This document shows positions 48,888 to 57,696 of a DNA stretch of 64,000 bases, one piece after another. Positions within the stretch are counted from its first letter, which is position 1. The number at the start of each line of letters is the position of its first letter. A model generated the notes under the pieces. It was not told the origin of the DNA. It saw nothing but the letters and a program-made list of their open reading frames with translations, and did no database searches. The stretch covers positions 24,389 through 88,388 of the forward strand of contig JAGNIU010000015.1 of assembly GCA_018000995.1 (NCBI GenBank). The letters are read 5' to 3'. This DNA comes from Bacteroidia bacterium (GTDB lineage Bacteria; Bacteroidota; Bacteroidia; B-17B0; Aurantibacillaceae). The translations under genes were made by a program, and so were the position numbers.

Positions 48888-49467
48888 CGTGCATTGTTTC
48901 CTCTTTACCGTAGTTTTGTATCACTTTAGCTTCGTAATCTAACCATTGTTGCCAGCGGGCGTTTACATCTTCCACGCCTTCACCGTATTTTCTGGCAAAA
49001 CCTAAAAATGTTGTGTAATGATTGGCTTCGCTTATCATGAGTTCTTTATAAAACGCTTTTAAATCTTCATCTTTAATTTGTTCCGACAAAATTCTAAATC
49101 TTTCGCAACTCCTCGCCTCCACTATTGCAGCAAATAATAAACGATCAATTAAAGAAATTCTCCTGGCATGTCCCTTACGCATGAATTTATACAACTCAAT
49201 AACGTAATAATCTTTACGTTCATTACCCAATTCAAAACTGCGGTCCTTAATTTTTTGATGCACCATTTCAAAGTGAGTGAGTTCTTCCTTAGCGATGCTC
49301 AACATAGCTTCTACTAAATCACTTTTCTCAGGGAAGGCGATCACTAAAGAAATGGCATTGCTGGCTGCCTTCTGTTCGCACCAAGCATGATCGGTTAAAA
49401 TTTCGGAAATGTTTTTCTCGACGATATTAATCCAATTTGAATCGGTTTCTAATTTTAAGCCTAACAT
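48883..49467 (-). CDS. miaE: tRNA-(ms2io6A37)-hydroxylase, MiaE type
   Basis: A 194-residue diiron oxygenase of the ferritin-like fold, hydroxylating the isopentenyl side chain of ms2i6A37 in tRNA. Iron-binding helices appear as DHAWCEQKAASNAISL (Glu), AKEELTHFEMVHQKI (ExxH), IVEARSCERFRILSEQI (Glu) and ISEANHYTTFLGFARKYG (ExxH). Length fits. Its stop codon lies inside a repeat hairpin. The upstream space holds a short repeat before rlmD. Confidence 0.9.
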   Translation of the reverse strand: MLGLKLETDSNWINIVEKNISEILTDHAWCEQKAASNAISLVIAFPEKSDLVEAMLSIAKEELTHFEMVHQKIKDRSFELGNERKDYYVIELYKFMRKGHARRISLIDRLLFAAIVEARSCERFRILSEQIKDEDLKAFYKELMISEANHYTTFLGFARKYGEGVEDVNARWQQWLDYEAKVIQNYGKEETMHG

Positions 49468-49475
49468 TTTGTTTC

Positions 49476-49498
49476 TCGCAAAGGCGCAGAGGCGCCAG
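49476..49498. repeat. Short GC-rich fragment between miaE and rlmD
   Basis: CGCAAAGGCGCAGAGGCGCC, resembling one arm of a CGCAAAGRCGC-type intergenic repeat that I recall from Bacteroidota; no partner arm is visible. Confidence 0.4.
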
Positions 49499-50905
49499 TT
49501 ATTTTCTTTCTAATAAAACTACATTTTCAACGTGAGCTGTTTGAGGAAACATATCTACAGGTTGAATTTTTACAACAGTATATTGATGCGCCATCAAAGC
49601 TAAATCTCTTGCTTGCGTGGATGGATTGCAACTTACATAAACTACCTTTTCGGGATTTGCATTCAATATAACTTTAATAACATCCTCATGCATTCCTGCA
49701 CGAGGCGGATCTGTAATAATTACATCAGGTGTTCCGTGTTGCTTTATGAAATCATTAGTTAATACATCTTTCATATCACCTGAGGTAAAGAATGTATTCT
49801 CAATACCATTCGCTTTCGAATTTTCTCTTGCGTCGCGAACAGCATCTTCAATATATTCAACACCAATCACTTTTTTACAATGACGCGCCACGAAATTAGC
49901 TATGGTGCCAGTTCCTGTATATAAATCATACACTAATTCATTTCCTGTTAAACCAGCGAAATCTCTTGTGATTTTATACAAGTTGTAAGCTTGTTGTGAA
50001 TTGGTTTGATAAAATGATTTCGGACTAATTTTAAATTTCAATCCTTCCATTTCTTCGTAAACAAAAGCGCGGTCTGAGTATGATTTAATATCCAAACCAT
50101 CCATGCTGTCATTTCCTTTCGGATTATGAACGTATTGCAAAGATGTTATTTGTGGGAATTTCTGTTTTAAATGATCTAACAATGCAAATAACTCTTTTTC
50201 TAACCAATCGTAAACCGCAACAACAACCATCACTTCACCGGTTCCTGTAATGCGAATCATTAATGTTCTTAAAAATCCGCCTTTATCTCTGATATCAAAA
50301 AAAGTAAGGTTGTTTTTTGCTGCGTAATCACGCACTTCATTACGGATTTGATTGGAAGGCTCCGGTTGTAAATAACAATTATCAATATCCAACACCTTAT
50401 CAAAACGACCTGGAATATGAAAGCCTAATGCATTTTTATTTGCAACTTCTGCTTCTGTTTGAATTTGCTCTGCCGTTAACCATTTTTTATTCGAGAATGA
50501 AAATTCTAATTTATTTCTGTAAAAATAAGGTTCGCTATTTTTGAAAATCGGTAATATTTCAGGGATGTCTAATTTTCCAATGCGGATTAAAGCATCACTA
50601 ACGAATTTCTGTTTAAACTTTAATTGTGCCTCATAACTCATGCTTTGCCACTTGCAGCCACCACAAGTCCCGAAATGTTCACATTGTGGTTTTATGCGGT
50701 ATTCTGAGGCTTTCTTAATCTCAATTACTTTTCCTTCAGCTAACTTGTTCTTTTTACGGTAAATATTAATATCAACGATATCGCCGGGAACGCCACCCTC
50801 ACAAAAAATAACTAATCCTTCATGTTTGGCAACAGATTTTCCTTCAGCTGAAGTATCTACAATTTCAACGTCGTTTAAAACAATATTCTTGCTAACTTTA
50901 CCCAT
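49499..50905 (-). CDS. rlmD: 23S rRNA (uracil-5-)-methyltransferase RlmD
   Basis: A 468-residue SAM- and [4Fe-4S]-dependent enzyme methylating U1939 (E. coli numbering) of 23S rRNA. The TRAM domain is near the N-terminus (EGLVIFCEGGVPGDIVDINIYRKKN); cluster cysteines are in CEHFGTCGGCKWQSM; SAM motifs appear in LVYDLYTGTGTIANFVARHCKKVIGVEYIEDAV; and the nucleophilic Cys is in VVYVSCNPSTQARDL. I use the start at 50905 because the promoter box lies between it and the earlier Met at 50944. Divergent from truA. Confidence 0.93.
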   Translation of the reverse strand: MGKVSKNIVLNDVEIVDTSAEGKSVAKHEGLVIFCEGGVPGDIVDINIYRKKNKLAEGKVIEIKKASEYRIKPQCEHFGTCGGCKWQSMSYEAQLKFKQKFVSDALIRIGKLDIPEILPIFKNSEPYFYRNKLEFSFSNKKWLTAEQIQTEAEVANKNALGFHIPGRFDKVLDIDNCYLQPEPSNQIRNEVRDYAAKNNLTFFDIRDKGGFLRTLMIRITGTGEVMVVVAVYDWLEKELFALLDHLKQKFPQITSLQYVHNPKGNDSMDGLDIKSYSDRAFVYEEMEGLKFKISPKSFYQTNSQQAYNLYKITRDFAGLTGNELVYDLYTGTGTIANFVARHCKKVIGVEYIEDAVRDARENSKANGIENTFFTSGDMKDVLTNDFIKQHGTPDVIITDPPRAGMHEDVIKVILNANPEKVVYVSCNPSTQARDLALMAHQYTVVKIQPVDMFPQTAHVENVVLLERK

Positions 50906-50917
50906 AATTAAGAATGG

Positions 50918-50925
50918 CAAAGGTA
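50918..50925 (-). promoter_or_regulatory. -7 promoter box of rlmD
   Basis: TACCTTTG on the minus strand, perfect consensus, 12 bases before the ATG at 50905. Confidence 0.55.
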
Positions 50926-50949
50926 TTATAAATCCACGAACCAAAAAGA

Positions 50950-51711
50950 ATGTCGCGCTACTTTATTAAACTGGCTTATAATGGCACTAATTACAATGGC
51001 TGGCAGGTTCAGGAGAACACGCCTAACACTATACAGCAGGTTTTAGAGGAGAAATTGACCATGTTATTGAAAGAACCCATTGAGGTAATGGGTTGCGGAA
51101 GAACCGACACAGGTGTGCACGCCCGTAACTATTTCGCCCATTTTAATTGTCAGAATACCGATTTAACAGAAAATTCAGAGCATTGGGTATATAAATTGAA
51201 CAATGTTTTGCCTCCGGATATTAGCATTTTCTTTATTCAAAAAGTAAAAGAGGATGCGCACGCCCGTTTTGATGCTATTACCCGCACTTATCATTACTAC
51301 TTACATCAACACAAAAATCCATTTGTAGAAAATTTTTCATGGCATCAATATGGTGAGATAGATTTTGAATTGATGAATAAAGCCTGCGAAATTTTATTAC
51401 AAACTTCCGATTTCACCAGCTTCAGCAAAGTAAATACACAAACCAAAACGAATATTTGCCTAGTAAGCGAAGCCACTTGGATTCAGTTAGATGAAAACGA
51501 ATGGTGTTTTGTAATTACTGCCGATAGATTTTTACGTAATATGGTCCGCGCTATTGTTGGTACTTTAATGATGGTTGGCCGACATAAAATTTCGTTAGAA
51601 GATTTCAAAAAAATAATCGATAATAAAAACCGTAGCGATGCAGGAAGCTCTGCACCTGCACATGCTTTATTTTTAACCGACATAAAATACCCTGAGGATA
51701 CCTTTCTGTGA
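50950..51711 (+). CDS. truA: tRNA pseudouridine(38-40) synthase
   Basis: A 253-residue enzyme turning U38-U40 of many tRNA anticodon arms into pseudouridine. Blocks: RYFIKLAYNGTNYNGWQVQ, the catalytic Asp in MGCGRTDTGVHARNYFAHF, RFDAITRTYHYYLHQHKNPF, FTSFSKVNTQTKTNICLV and FLRNMVRAIVGTLMMVGR. Length is standard. Its stop overlaps the following GTG start by 4 bases, so the ABC transporter is in the same operon. Confidence 0.95.
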   Translation: MSRYFIKLAYNGTNYNGWQVQENTPNTIQQVLEEKLTMLLKEPIEVMGCGRTDTGVHARNYFAHFNCQNTDLTENSEHWVYKLNNVLPPDISIFFIQKVKEDAHARFDAITRTYHYYLHQHKNPFVENFSWHQYGEIDFELMNKACEILLQTSDFTSFSKVNTQTKTNICLVSEATWIQLDENEWCFVITADRFLRNMVRAIVGTLMMVGRHKISLEDFKKIIDNKNRSDAGSSAPAHALFLTDIKYPEDTFL

Positions 51712-53465
51712 GCGAAGAGAAAAAAAATAAATTTAGTCTAACACTTCTAAAAAGGATTTTATCCTATACAAAACCTTACAAGCGATTTTTCTTTATATCA
51801 CTAACATTAACCTTAGTGCTTTCGGGATTTGCTATTGTCCGTCCGCTTTTAATTAATAAAGCGTTAAATAATTTTGTTGACGACTCTTCTGATCTCTCCG
51901 GTTTAAACACTATTGGAATATTAATTCTCGCTTCTCTACTCTTTGAGGCGGTATTGCAATTCGCTAATATTTACGTGACAAATTTCCTTGGACAAAGCAT
52001 TGTTAAAGATTTACGTAATCAAGTTTACAAACACATCATTCATTTAAAAAATTCTTATTTCGATAAAACGCCTGTGGGGATGTTGGTAACAAGAGCCATT
52101 TCTGATATTGAAGCTTTGAGTGAAGTTTTCTCGGAAGGATTTATTGTTATTAGTGGTGATATTTTAATGTTGCTCACTTTTGTCACAGTAATGTTTATTA
52201 AGAATTGGGTGCTGACATTAATTGTATTGACAACTATTCCACTTTTGTTGGTTGCCACAACTCTATTCAAAAATGGCGTAAAGAAAACTTTTAATGAAGT
52301 GCGTAATGCAGTCTCTTCCTTAAACACATTTACACAGGAACATTTAACAGGCATGCGCATTATTCAATTGTTTAACCGCGAAGAACAAGAATACGAAAAA
52401 TTTAAAGTTATAAATGATAAACACCGCAAAGCCAACATCCGTTCCATTTGGTATTACTCTATTTTCTTTCCGGTAGTAGAAATTTTGTCGGCTATTTCGA
52501 TAGGTTCTTTAATTTGGTTTATTGGTGCCCGTTATAATTCGAGTGGAATTGGTTTGGGGGATATTACTTTTTTCGTAATGATGGTGAACATGTTGTTCCG
52601 TCCTATAAGAATGCTGGCCGATCGTTTAAATACTTTACAAATGGGGATTGTTTCGGCCGATCGTGTGTTTAAAGTTTTAGATACAAACGAAATTATTGAA
52701 GACAAAGGCACAAAAACATTTGAAGGTGTTAATGGGAATATTGAATTCAAACATGTTTGGTTCGCTTATAATGATGAGAATTATGTTTTAAAAGATGTTT
52801 CGTTCTCAATTAACGCCGGACAAACTGTTGCCTTAGTTGGTGCAACAGGCGCTGGGAAATCTACTATCATTAATTTGTTAAGTCGCTTTTACGATTTAAA
52901 CAAAGGAGAAATTTGTGTTGACGGAGTAAACATCAATAATTACAAATTAGAAGAACTTCGCAAAAATACAGGCGTTGTTTTACAAGATGTACATTTATTT
53001 AACGATAGTATCTTCAATAATATTACTCTTCATAATCCTGATATTACCTTAGAGAAAGTAATTGATGCCTCCAAACAAATTGGTCTGCACGATTTTGTGA
53101 TGTCGTTACCCGGAGGTTACGATTATGTGGTGAAAGAAAGAGGAATTACTTTATCGGCCGGTCAAAGACAATTAATTGCCTTCATCCGTGCTTTCGTTTA
53201 CAATCCTAAATTATTTATTCTGGATGAAGCTACTGCTACTATTGACACTCACACCGAACAACTCTTACAAAAAGCTTTAGATAAAATAAGTAAAGGGAGA
53301 ACTTCAATAGTAATTGCTCACCGTTTAGCGACTATTAAAGATGCCAATAAAATTATTGTATTTGAGAAAGGACAAATTGTGGAACAAGGTTCTCAAGCCG
53401 AATTACTCAATATGAACGGACAGTTTAAACGTCTTTACGATTTACAATTCGAAGAGATAGTTTAA
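51708..53465 (+). CDS. ABC exporter, fused permease and ATPase (MsbA-like)
   Basis: A 585-residue half transporter. Six transmembrane helices fill residues 20-310, ending with the coupling segment VYNEVRNA/LTGMRIIQLFNREEQEYEKF; the ATPase has VALVGATGAGKSTIINLLSRFY (Walker A), the Q-loop VVLQDVHLFNDSI, signature LSAGQRQLIAFIRAFV, Walker B LFILDEATATID, and the H-loop VIAHRLATIKDA. Probable lipid or lipid-linked substrate export as a homodimer. The GTG start overlaps the truA stop codon; a later in-frame start would lose conserved N-terminus. Confidence 0.92.
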   Translation: MSEEKKNKFSLTLLKRILSYTKPYKRFFFISLTLTLVLSGFAIVRPLLINKALNNFVDDSSDLSGLNTIGILILASLLFEAVLQFANIYVTNFLGQSIVKDLRNQVYKHIIHLKNSYFDKTPVGMLVTRAISDIEALSEVFSEGFIVISGDILMLLTFVTVMFIKNWVLTLIVLTTIPLLLVATTLFKNGVKKTFNEVRNAVSSLNTFTQEHLTGMRIIQLFNREEQEYEKFKVINDKHRKANIRSIWYYSIFFPVVEILSAISIGSLIWFIGARYNSSGIGLGDITFFVMMVNMLFRPIRMLADRLNTLQMGIVSADRVFKVLDTNEIIEDKGTKTFEGVNGNIEFKHVWFAYNDENYVLKDVSFSINAGQTVALVGATGAGKSTIINLLSRFYDLNKGEICVDGVNINNYKLEELRKNTGVVLQDVHLFNDSIFNNITLHNPDITLEKVIDASKQIGLHDFVMSLPGGYDYVVKERGITLSAGQRQLIAFIRAFVYNPKLFILDEATATIDTHTEQLLQKALDKISKGRTSIVIAHRLATIKDANKIIVFEKGQIVEQGSQAELLNMNGQFKRLYDLQFEEIV

Positions 53466-53468
53466 TTC

Positions 53469-54512
53469 TTAAGGTTTACTCACAACAGCTTCAATAATTC
53501 CATCTACACTAATTTTATCACCTTCCTCAACATCGCTAAAAAATAAAATGAGTTCCACTTTATCTTTAAAAATCATATCAAAGTGCTTTCCTGTGTAACC
53601 GGAAATAACGCCCAATCCATTATAATAATGCGAAATGGCTTCAGGGCTCACTTCCCGTCCATCACTTTTTATTAGGAGAATATTTTTAAATCCTTCTTTT
53701 ATTGCGACTGTTACTTTTTTACTTGTCTTTCCTTTCAACCAAACCGCTTTCACATTTGTATTTTTCGCCAGACGACTACAACTAAGTGTTTTTAAAGTTC
53801 TGTGGGTCGTATAATTTGAGCTGGCATCTAAGCTAACTTGTCCGGGAAATTTATACGCCCTCAACACTTCGCAAAGAGAAGAATTATCGTAAAGCGTTCC
53901 GCTATAACTATTATTTTTTTCAGCTTCGGCAGGTACTTGAATTTTTACTTTCTTATTGTTTCTAATTGGCTTACTCTCATTTACAACAATTGATTTTTCC
54001 TCTTCCTTTAATTGAACTACCTCTTCTGGCTTAATCTTGCTTTGCTCTGAACTAATATTCTCAACAGCTTTTACGTAGACAGAATCCCTTTTTGTGTCTT
54101 CTACATTAGCTCCGTTTAATACTGAATTCTCCTCTTTGTTTGAAGAAGCTTCCTTATTGTCTTTACCATTCTCTGCATTTGCGGAATTATTTCCTGCTTC
54201 ACCTATTTCCGACTTGTTTTGATTTGATTTAATCCATTGTCCGGAATTATTAAGAGCTGAATCCTTTATGTTTTGAGCTAGTTCATTAGAAGAAGAATTA
54301 TTTAGTTTTTGTGTGATAAAATAAACCGCTATCATAAGTACGCTTGCACTTAAACCAAAATATTTAAGTTTTGATAGCCATTTACTGCTTATTGCAGATG
54401 AATTTTTCATTTCCAACTTCGCATCAATCTTTTTCCAAAGATCCTGACCTGGTTCAGCTGAATCAAACTCCTGTTTGTGTTTGCTAACAAATGTTTTTAA
54501 TTTATCTATCAT
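53469..54512 (-). CDS. Putative anti-sigma factor with periplasmic domain
   Basis: A 347-residue membrane protein after the sigma gene. The first 45 residues (IDKLKTFVSKHKQEFDSAEPGQDLWKKIDAKLE) have the layout of the sigma-binding segment of Bacteroidota anti-sigma factors; a single helix follows (YFGLSASVLMIAVYFI). The periplasmic part has an Asn/Lys/Glu-rich linker and then an ordered C-terminal domain (SLCEVLRAYKFPGQVSLDAS ... GYTGKHFDMIFKDKVELILFFSDVEEGDKISVDGIIEAVV) that I do not recognise. Overlaps the sigma gene by 11 bases. Confidence 0.65.
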   Translation of the reverse strand: MIDKLKTFVSKHKQEFDSAEPGQDLWKKIDAKLEMKNSSAISSKWLSKLKYFGLSASVLMIAVYFITQKLNNSSSNELAQNIKDSALNNSGQWIKSNQNKSEIGEAGNNSANAENGKDNKEASSNKEENSVLNGANVEDTKRDSVYVKAVENISSEQSKIKPEEVVQLKEEEKSIVVNESKPIRNNKKVKIQVPAEAEKNNSYSGTLYDNSSLCEVLRAYKFPGQVSLDASSNYTTHRTLKTLSCSRLAKNTNVKAVWLKGKTSKKVTVAIKEGFKNILLIKSDGREVSPEAISHYYNGLGVISGYTGKHFDMIFKDKVELILFFSDVEEGDKISVDGIIEAVVSKP

Positions 54513-55059
54513 TGGCTACGATATTTCTTTTTACTATTTCGATTAACTTCTTCTTTGCTCTGTTGTATTGTGACTTTGAAGTGCCCTCGCTAATATTTAA
54601 TTGTTCAGCAATTTCTCTATGCGAATAATCTTCAAACACAAAAAGTGATAAAATAGTTCTGTATCCGTCGGGCAATTCCTGAATACATTTCTTTACCGCT
54701 TCCACATCATAAATACTTTCTTCATCCTCTTCTTCTTCTCTAAAGTCCGCCTCATCAATCTGTACAAATTTTAATTTTCTCTTCTTTAAAACATCCAGAG
54801 AGCGGTTAATCACAATCCGTTTTAGCCAAACACCAAAGGCGTATCTTCTATCGTAAGTATCAATTTTTTCAAAGGCTTTTAAGAATGAATCCTGAAGCAC
54901 TTCTTCAGCTTCATTGCTATCATTTAATATCCTTACCGAAATATTGAACATAGCTTTCGCATACAGGTCGTATAATTCCTGAAAAGCCTTTCTTTCGCCT
55001 TTTTGGCAACGCTCAATTATGGCAATATTGACGTCAGTATAACTTGGGATATCCCCCAT
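54502..55059 (-). CDS. ECF RNA polymerase sigma factor
   Basis: A 185-residue sigma-70 factor of ECF type. Region 2 includes FQELYDLYAKAMFNISVRILNDSNEAEEVLQDSFLKAFEKIDTY and FGVWLKRIVINRSLDVLKKRK; an acidic linker (DEADFREEEEDEESIYDVEA) is longer than usual; region 4 is LPDGYRTILSLFVFEDYSHREIAEQLNISEGTSKSQYNRAKKKLIEIV. It should read a promoter of its own class; a candidate is at 55086-55109. Partner anti-sigma lies downstream. Confidence 0.9.
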   Translation of the reverse strand: MGDIPSYTDVNIAIIERCQKGERKAFQELYDLYAKAMFNISVRILNDSNEAEEVLQDSFLKAFEKIDTYDRRYAFGVWLKRIVINRSLDVLKKRKLKFVQIDEADFREEEEDEESIYDVEAVKKCIQELPDGYRTILSLFVFEDYSHREIAEQLNISEGTSKSQYNRAKKKLIEIVKRNIVANDR

Positions 55060-55085
55060 ACCATTAATGAGTTCTTTATACTAAA

Positions 55086-55109
55086 TACGACAAAAAAGAG
55101 AAAGGTTGC
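55086..55109 (-). promoter_or_regulatory. Possible ECF promoter of the second sigma gene
   Basis: Minus strand GCAACC then, after 14 bases, GTCGTA, followed by TTTAG; about 27 bases before the sigma ATG. Differs in both boxes and spacing from the TGTAAC-N17-CGTC promoter of the first sigma factor. Confidence 0.35.
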
Positions 55110-55124
55110 ATGCTTTAAAGAAAA

Positions 55125-55577
55125 TTACTTAACGGCTACTACCGATATTTCGAAACGGGCACCTTTAGGTAACGCCGCCACCTGAACAGTTTCTCTGGCG
55201 GGAGGATTTTGTGGGAAATAAGTTCCGTACACTTCATTTATCTTCGAGAAATTTTTCAAATCAGTTACGTACAATGTTGACTTTACTACTTGTTGCATGC
55301 TCATACCTGCCGCTTCAACAATAGCTTTTACATTATTCAGCGCTTGCTTACATTCATTCTCAACAGAACTCGTATCTAATTTTCCTTCGGAGGTAAATCC
55401 TACTTGTCCGGCTACATAAAGTGTATTTCCCACTTTTATAGCTTGACTATACGGACCAATTGGTGCAGGCGCATTTTTAGTCAGAATAATTTCACGTGAA
55501 GGTGTTTTATCAGCAAAAGAAAAAATTCCGACAGTAATTAGAATTGCAGAAACTAAATATAAGATGGTTCTTCTCAT
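55125..55577 (-). CDS. Exported RidA-family (YjgF/YER057c/UK114) deaminase
   Basis: A 150-residue RidA protein with an added N-terminal export signal (RTILYLVSAILITVGIFSFA) before the enzyme body: ILTKNAPAPIGPYSQAIKVGNTLYVAGQVGF, SVENECKQALNNVKAIVEAAG, VVKSTLYVTDLKNFSKINEVYGTYF, ARETVQVAALPKGARFEISVVAVK with the catalytic Arg and Glu. RidA proteins hydrolyse reactive enamine/imine intermediates left by PLP enzymes. Here it directly follows an exported PLP enzyme gene, one base overlapping, so both products probably act in the periplasm. Confidence 0.85.
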   Translation of the reverse strand: MRRTILYLVSAILITVGIFSFADKTPSREIILTKNAPAPIGPYSQAIKVGNTLYVAGQVGFTSEGKLDTSSVENECKQALNNVKAIVEAAGMSMQQVVKSTLYVTDLKNFSKINEVYGTYFPQNPPARETVQVAALPKGARFEISVVAVK

Positions 55578-56884
55578 TACTTTGTTTCCTTTGGCGGTTC
55601 CATTTTAGAAATCTCAATTAAGCCTTTAACCAAAACATCCAGATCTTTTATGCTTGTATAAATATTTGGTGTGATACGCACTCCATTTAATTTTTCGTAA
55701 ACAAAAGTTGAAGTGTGAATTCTGTGCTTATCCCATAATTTAGCTTCAATATCGCCACCTTTCCAACCTTCAAAACCAATATGACCAATAGCGCAAGAAT
55801 ATTGTGGTTTCAGTGATGTAGCCAAAACTACTTTCGGTAATGTTTTTGCTTTCTCATACCAATAGTTTTTTAAATAACGTAAGCGGTCTTCTTTACGTTT
55901 GCCACCAATTACATTGTGAAAATCAACCGCTGCACCAATCGCCATTTCAGAAGCGAAAGAGCGTGTTCCTAAGGTTTCAAATTTTCTAATATCAGTTCCA
56001 TCAGGTTCAGTACTTGATAACAAAGCCCAAACGTTTTTAATTTTTTCTTTTTTGATATAAAGAAGTCCACTTCCAAACGGTGCACATAACCATTTATGTA
56101 AAGCAGTTGCTAAATAATCAGCTCCCGTATCTTTTAATTTAAAATCAATTTGTCCGAACGAATGCGCAGCATCCACAATAACTTCAGCACCTTTTGCATG
56201 CGCCATATCTGCAATTAATTTACAAGGGACAATATTTCCACTCCAATTAATCTGATGCGTAATGTGAACGATTTTTGTTTTAGAAGTCATTGCATCCTGA
56301 TACAATTTCACATAGGCTTTGTCATCTTCCAATGGTTGAGGAATATCAATCCAAACTAATTTGATACCATCACGTTTTTCGCGTTGCTTCCAGGCGTTCA
56401 TCATGTTTGGGTAATCATATTTACTCAACACTACTTCATCACCTGCTTTTAAATTCAAACCGAAAATTACAGTGTTCAATCCTTCTGTTGCATTTCTGTT
56501 GATAGCAATTTCTTCAGGGTCTACTCCACAAAGATCCGCTAACTTCTCACGTAAACCTTCTCGACCCGCATCCAAAATACGCCACATATAATACGATGGC
56601 GCTTCGTTGCAATATTGATAATAACGGATGTGTGCATCCTGCACCACTTTAGGTTGCGGACTAACACCACCATTATTTAAATTAATAATATTAGGAGAAA
56701 CTGTAAAACTCTCGCGTACCCAACCCCAAAAATCTTCATCGCTAGCTGCGGCCTCAGAACTCAAGCCATTAACACGGGTAACCTGATTTTCTAATTCAGC
56801 TGCATAAACTTTATCAATAGAAGATAAAAAAGTTAAGCCTGCAGTTCCAGCAACAGATTTAAGAAAAAAATCGCGACGATCCAT
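55577..56884 (-). CDS. Exported PLP-dependent aminotransferase-fold protein (class V)
   Basis: A 435-residue fold type I PLP enzyme. It opens with a twin-arginine signal (MDRRDFFLKSVAGTAGLTFLSS), implying export folded with cofactor. Motifs: NLNNGGVSPQPKVVQDAHIRYYQYCNEAPSY, INRNATEGLNTVIFG, EVIVDAAHSFGQIDFKL (PLP-binding Asp and His), and the Schiff-base Lys in DYLATALHKWLCAPFGSGLLYI. It resembles isopenicillin-N epimerase/CefD-like and selenocysteine-lyase-like members; the substrate cannot be told. Paired with the exported RidA. Confidence 0.85.
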   Translation of the reverse strand: MDRRDFFLKSVAGTAGLTFLSSIDKVYAAELENQVTRVNGLSSEAAASDEDFWGWVRESFTVSPNIINLNNGGVSPQPKVVQDAHIRYYQYCNEAPSYYMWRILDAGREGLREKLADLCGVDPEEIAINRNATEGLNTVIFGLNLKAGDEVVLSKYDYPNMMNAWKQREKRDGIKLVWIDIPQPLEDDKAYVKLYQDAMTSKTKIVHITHQINWSGNIVPCKLIADMAHAKGAEVIVDAAHSFGQIDFKLKDTGADYLATALHKWLCAPFGSGLLYIKKEKIKNVWALLSSTEPDGTDIRKFETLGTRSFASEMAIGAAVDFHNVIGGKRKEDRLRYLKNYWYEKAKTLPKVVLATSLKPQYSCAIGHIGFEGWKGGDIEAKLWDKHRIHTSTFVYEKLNGVRITPNIYTSIKDLDVLVKGLIEISKMEPPKETK

Positions 56885-56900
56885 GAGTTTCTAATTTGAA

Positions 56901-56908
56901 TAAAGGTA
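56901..56908 (-). promoter_or_regulatory. -7 promoter box of the PLP enzyme-RidA operon
   Basis: TACCTTTA on the minus strand, one mismatch to consensus, 16 bases before the ATG. Confidence 0.45.
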
Positions 56909-56953
56909 TAAAATTAAAGAGGAATTACAAATGAAAACAGGGCTAAAATAGCC

Positions 56954-56961
56954 TATCTTTG
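56954..56961 (+). promoter_or_regulatory. -7 promoter box of tsaC
   Basis: TATCTTTG, perfect consensus, 5 bases before the ATG at 56967. A small palindrome GGCTA-AAA-TAGCC lies just upstream (56941-56953). Confidence 0.5.
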
Positions 56962-56966
56962 TGGTA

Positions 56967-57590
56967 ATGCTCCTCCGAATAAACGACACTAATCCCGATA
57001 GCAAAACCCTTGCTCTTATTGTGAATTGCTTGAAAAATGGTGGTATTATTATTTATCCTACTGATACAGTTTATGCTTTGGGATGTGATATTTCAAATAA
57101 CAAAGCAGTTGAACGCATTTGCAAACTCAAAAACATAAAACCCGAGAAATCGAAATTCTCTTTTGTGTGCAGCGATTTAAGTCATTTGAGTGAATACACA
57201 AAACCAATTCCTAATCATATTTTCCGCGTGATGAAAAAGGCCTTGCCCGGTCCTTATGCTTTTATTTTAGAAGCAAGTTCTAATGTTCCGAAAATAATTA
57301 AGCAAGACCGCAAAACAGTTGGCATCCGTGTTCCTGATAATATTATTTGCAGAGAAATTGTAAATGCCTTAGGAAATCCTCTTATCTCAACGAGTTTACA
57401 TGATGGTGACGATAGCATTTTAGAATATTTTTCTGACCCTGAAATCATTCACCAACAATACGAAACAAAAGTAGATATGGTAATTGATGGAGGTCACGGA
57501 AACATTTACGCCTCAACAGTTATTGATTGCAGTAAAGGGGATTTTGAAGTGGTGAGAGAAGGATTGGGAAGTTTGGATGTTTTGAATTAG
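56967..57590 (+). CDS. tsaC: L-threonylcarbamoyladenylate synthase (TsaC/Sua5/YrdC)
   Basis: A 207-residue enzyme making threonylcarbamoyl-AMP for the t6A37 modification of ANN-decoding tRNAs. Conserved parts: LKNGGIIIYPTDTVYALGCDIS, RICKLKNIKPEKSKFSFVCSDLSHLSEY, FRVMKKALPGPYAFILEAS, KTVGIRVPDNIICREIV, LGNPLISTSLH, and IDGGHGNIYASTVIDCS. It has the YrdC domain only, without the Sua5 C-terminal domain. The GTG at 56961 sits in the promoter box, so ATG at 56967 is the start. Confidence 0.93.
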   Translation: MLLRINDTNPDSKTLALIVNCLKNGGIIIYPTDTVYALGCDISNNKAVERICKLKNIKPEKSKFSFVCSDLSHLSEYTKPIPNHIFRVMKKALPGPYAFILEASSNVPKIIKQDRKTVGIRVPDNIICREIVNALGNPLISTSLHDGDDSILEYFSDPEIIHQQYETKVDMVIDGGHGNIYASTVIDCSKGDFEVVREGLGSLDVLN

Positions 57591-57609
57591 AACTAAGCGC
57601 CAACTATTC

Positions 57610-57681
57610 GCCACTAAAACACTAAGTCACGAAATTTCACAAAACGTTTAGTGGGATTTAGTGTTTTGGAGATTTTGTGGC
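57610..57681. repeat. 72-bp imperfect inverted repeat, GCCAC family, copy 3
   Basis: Starts GCCACTAAAACACTAAG and ends GGAGATTTTGTGGC, with the inner CACAAAACGTTTAGTGGG element in common with the copies at 1004 and 28315. Fills the convergent gap between tsaC and aroQ. Confidence 0.75.
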
Positions 57682-57696
57682 ATTTCTCCATATCGA

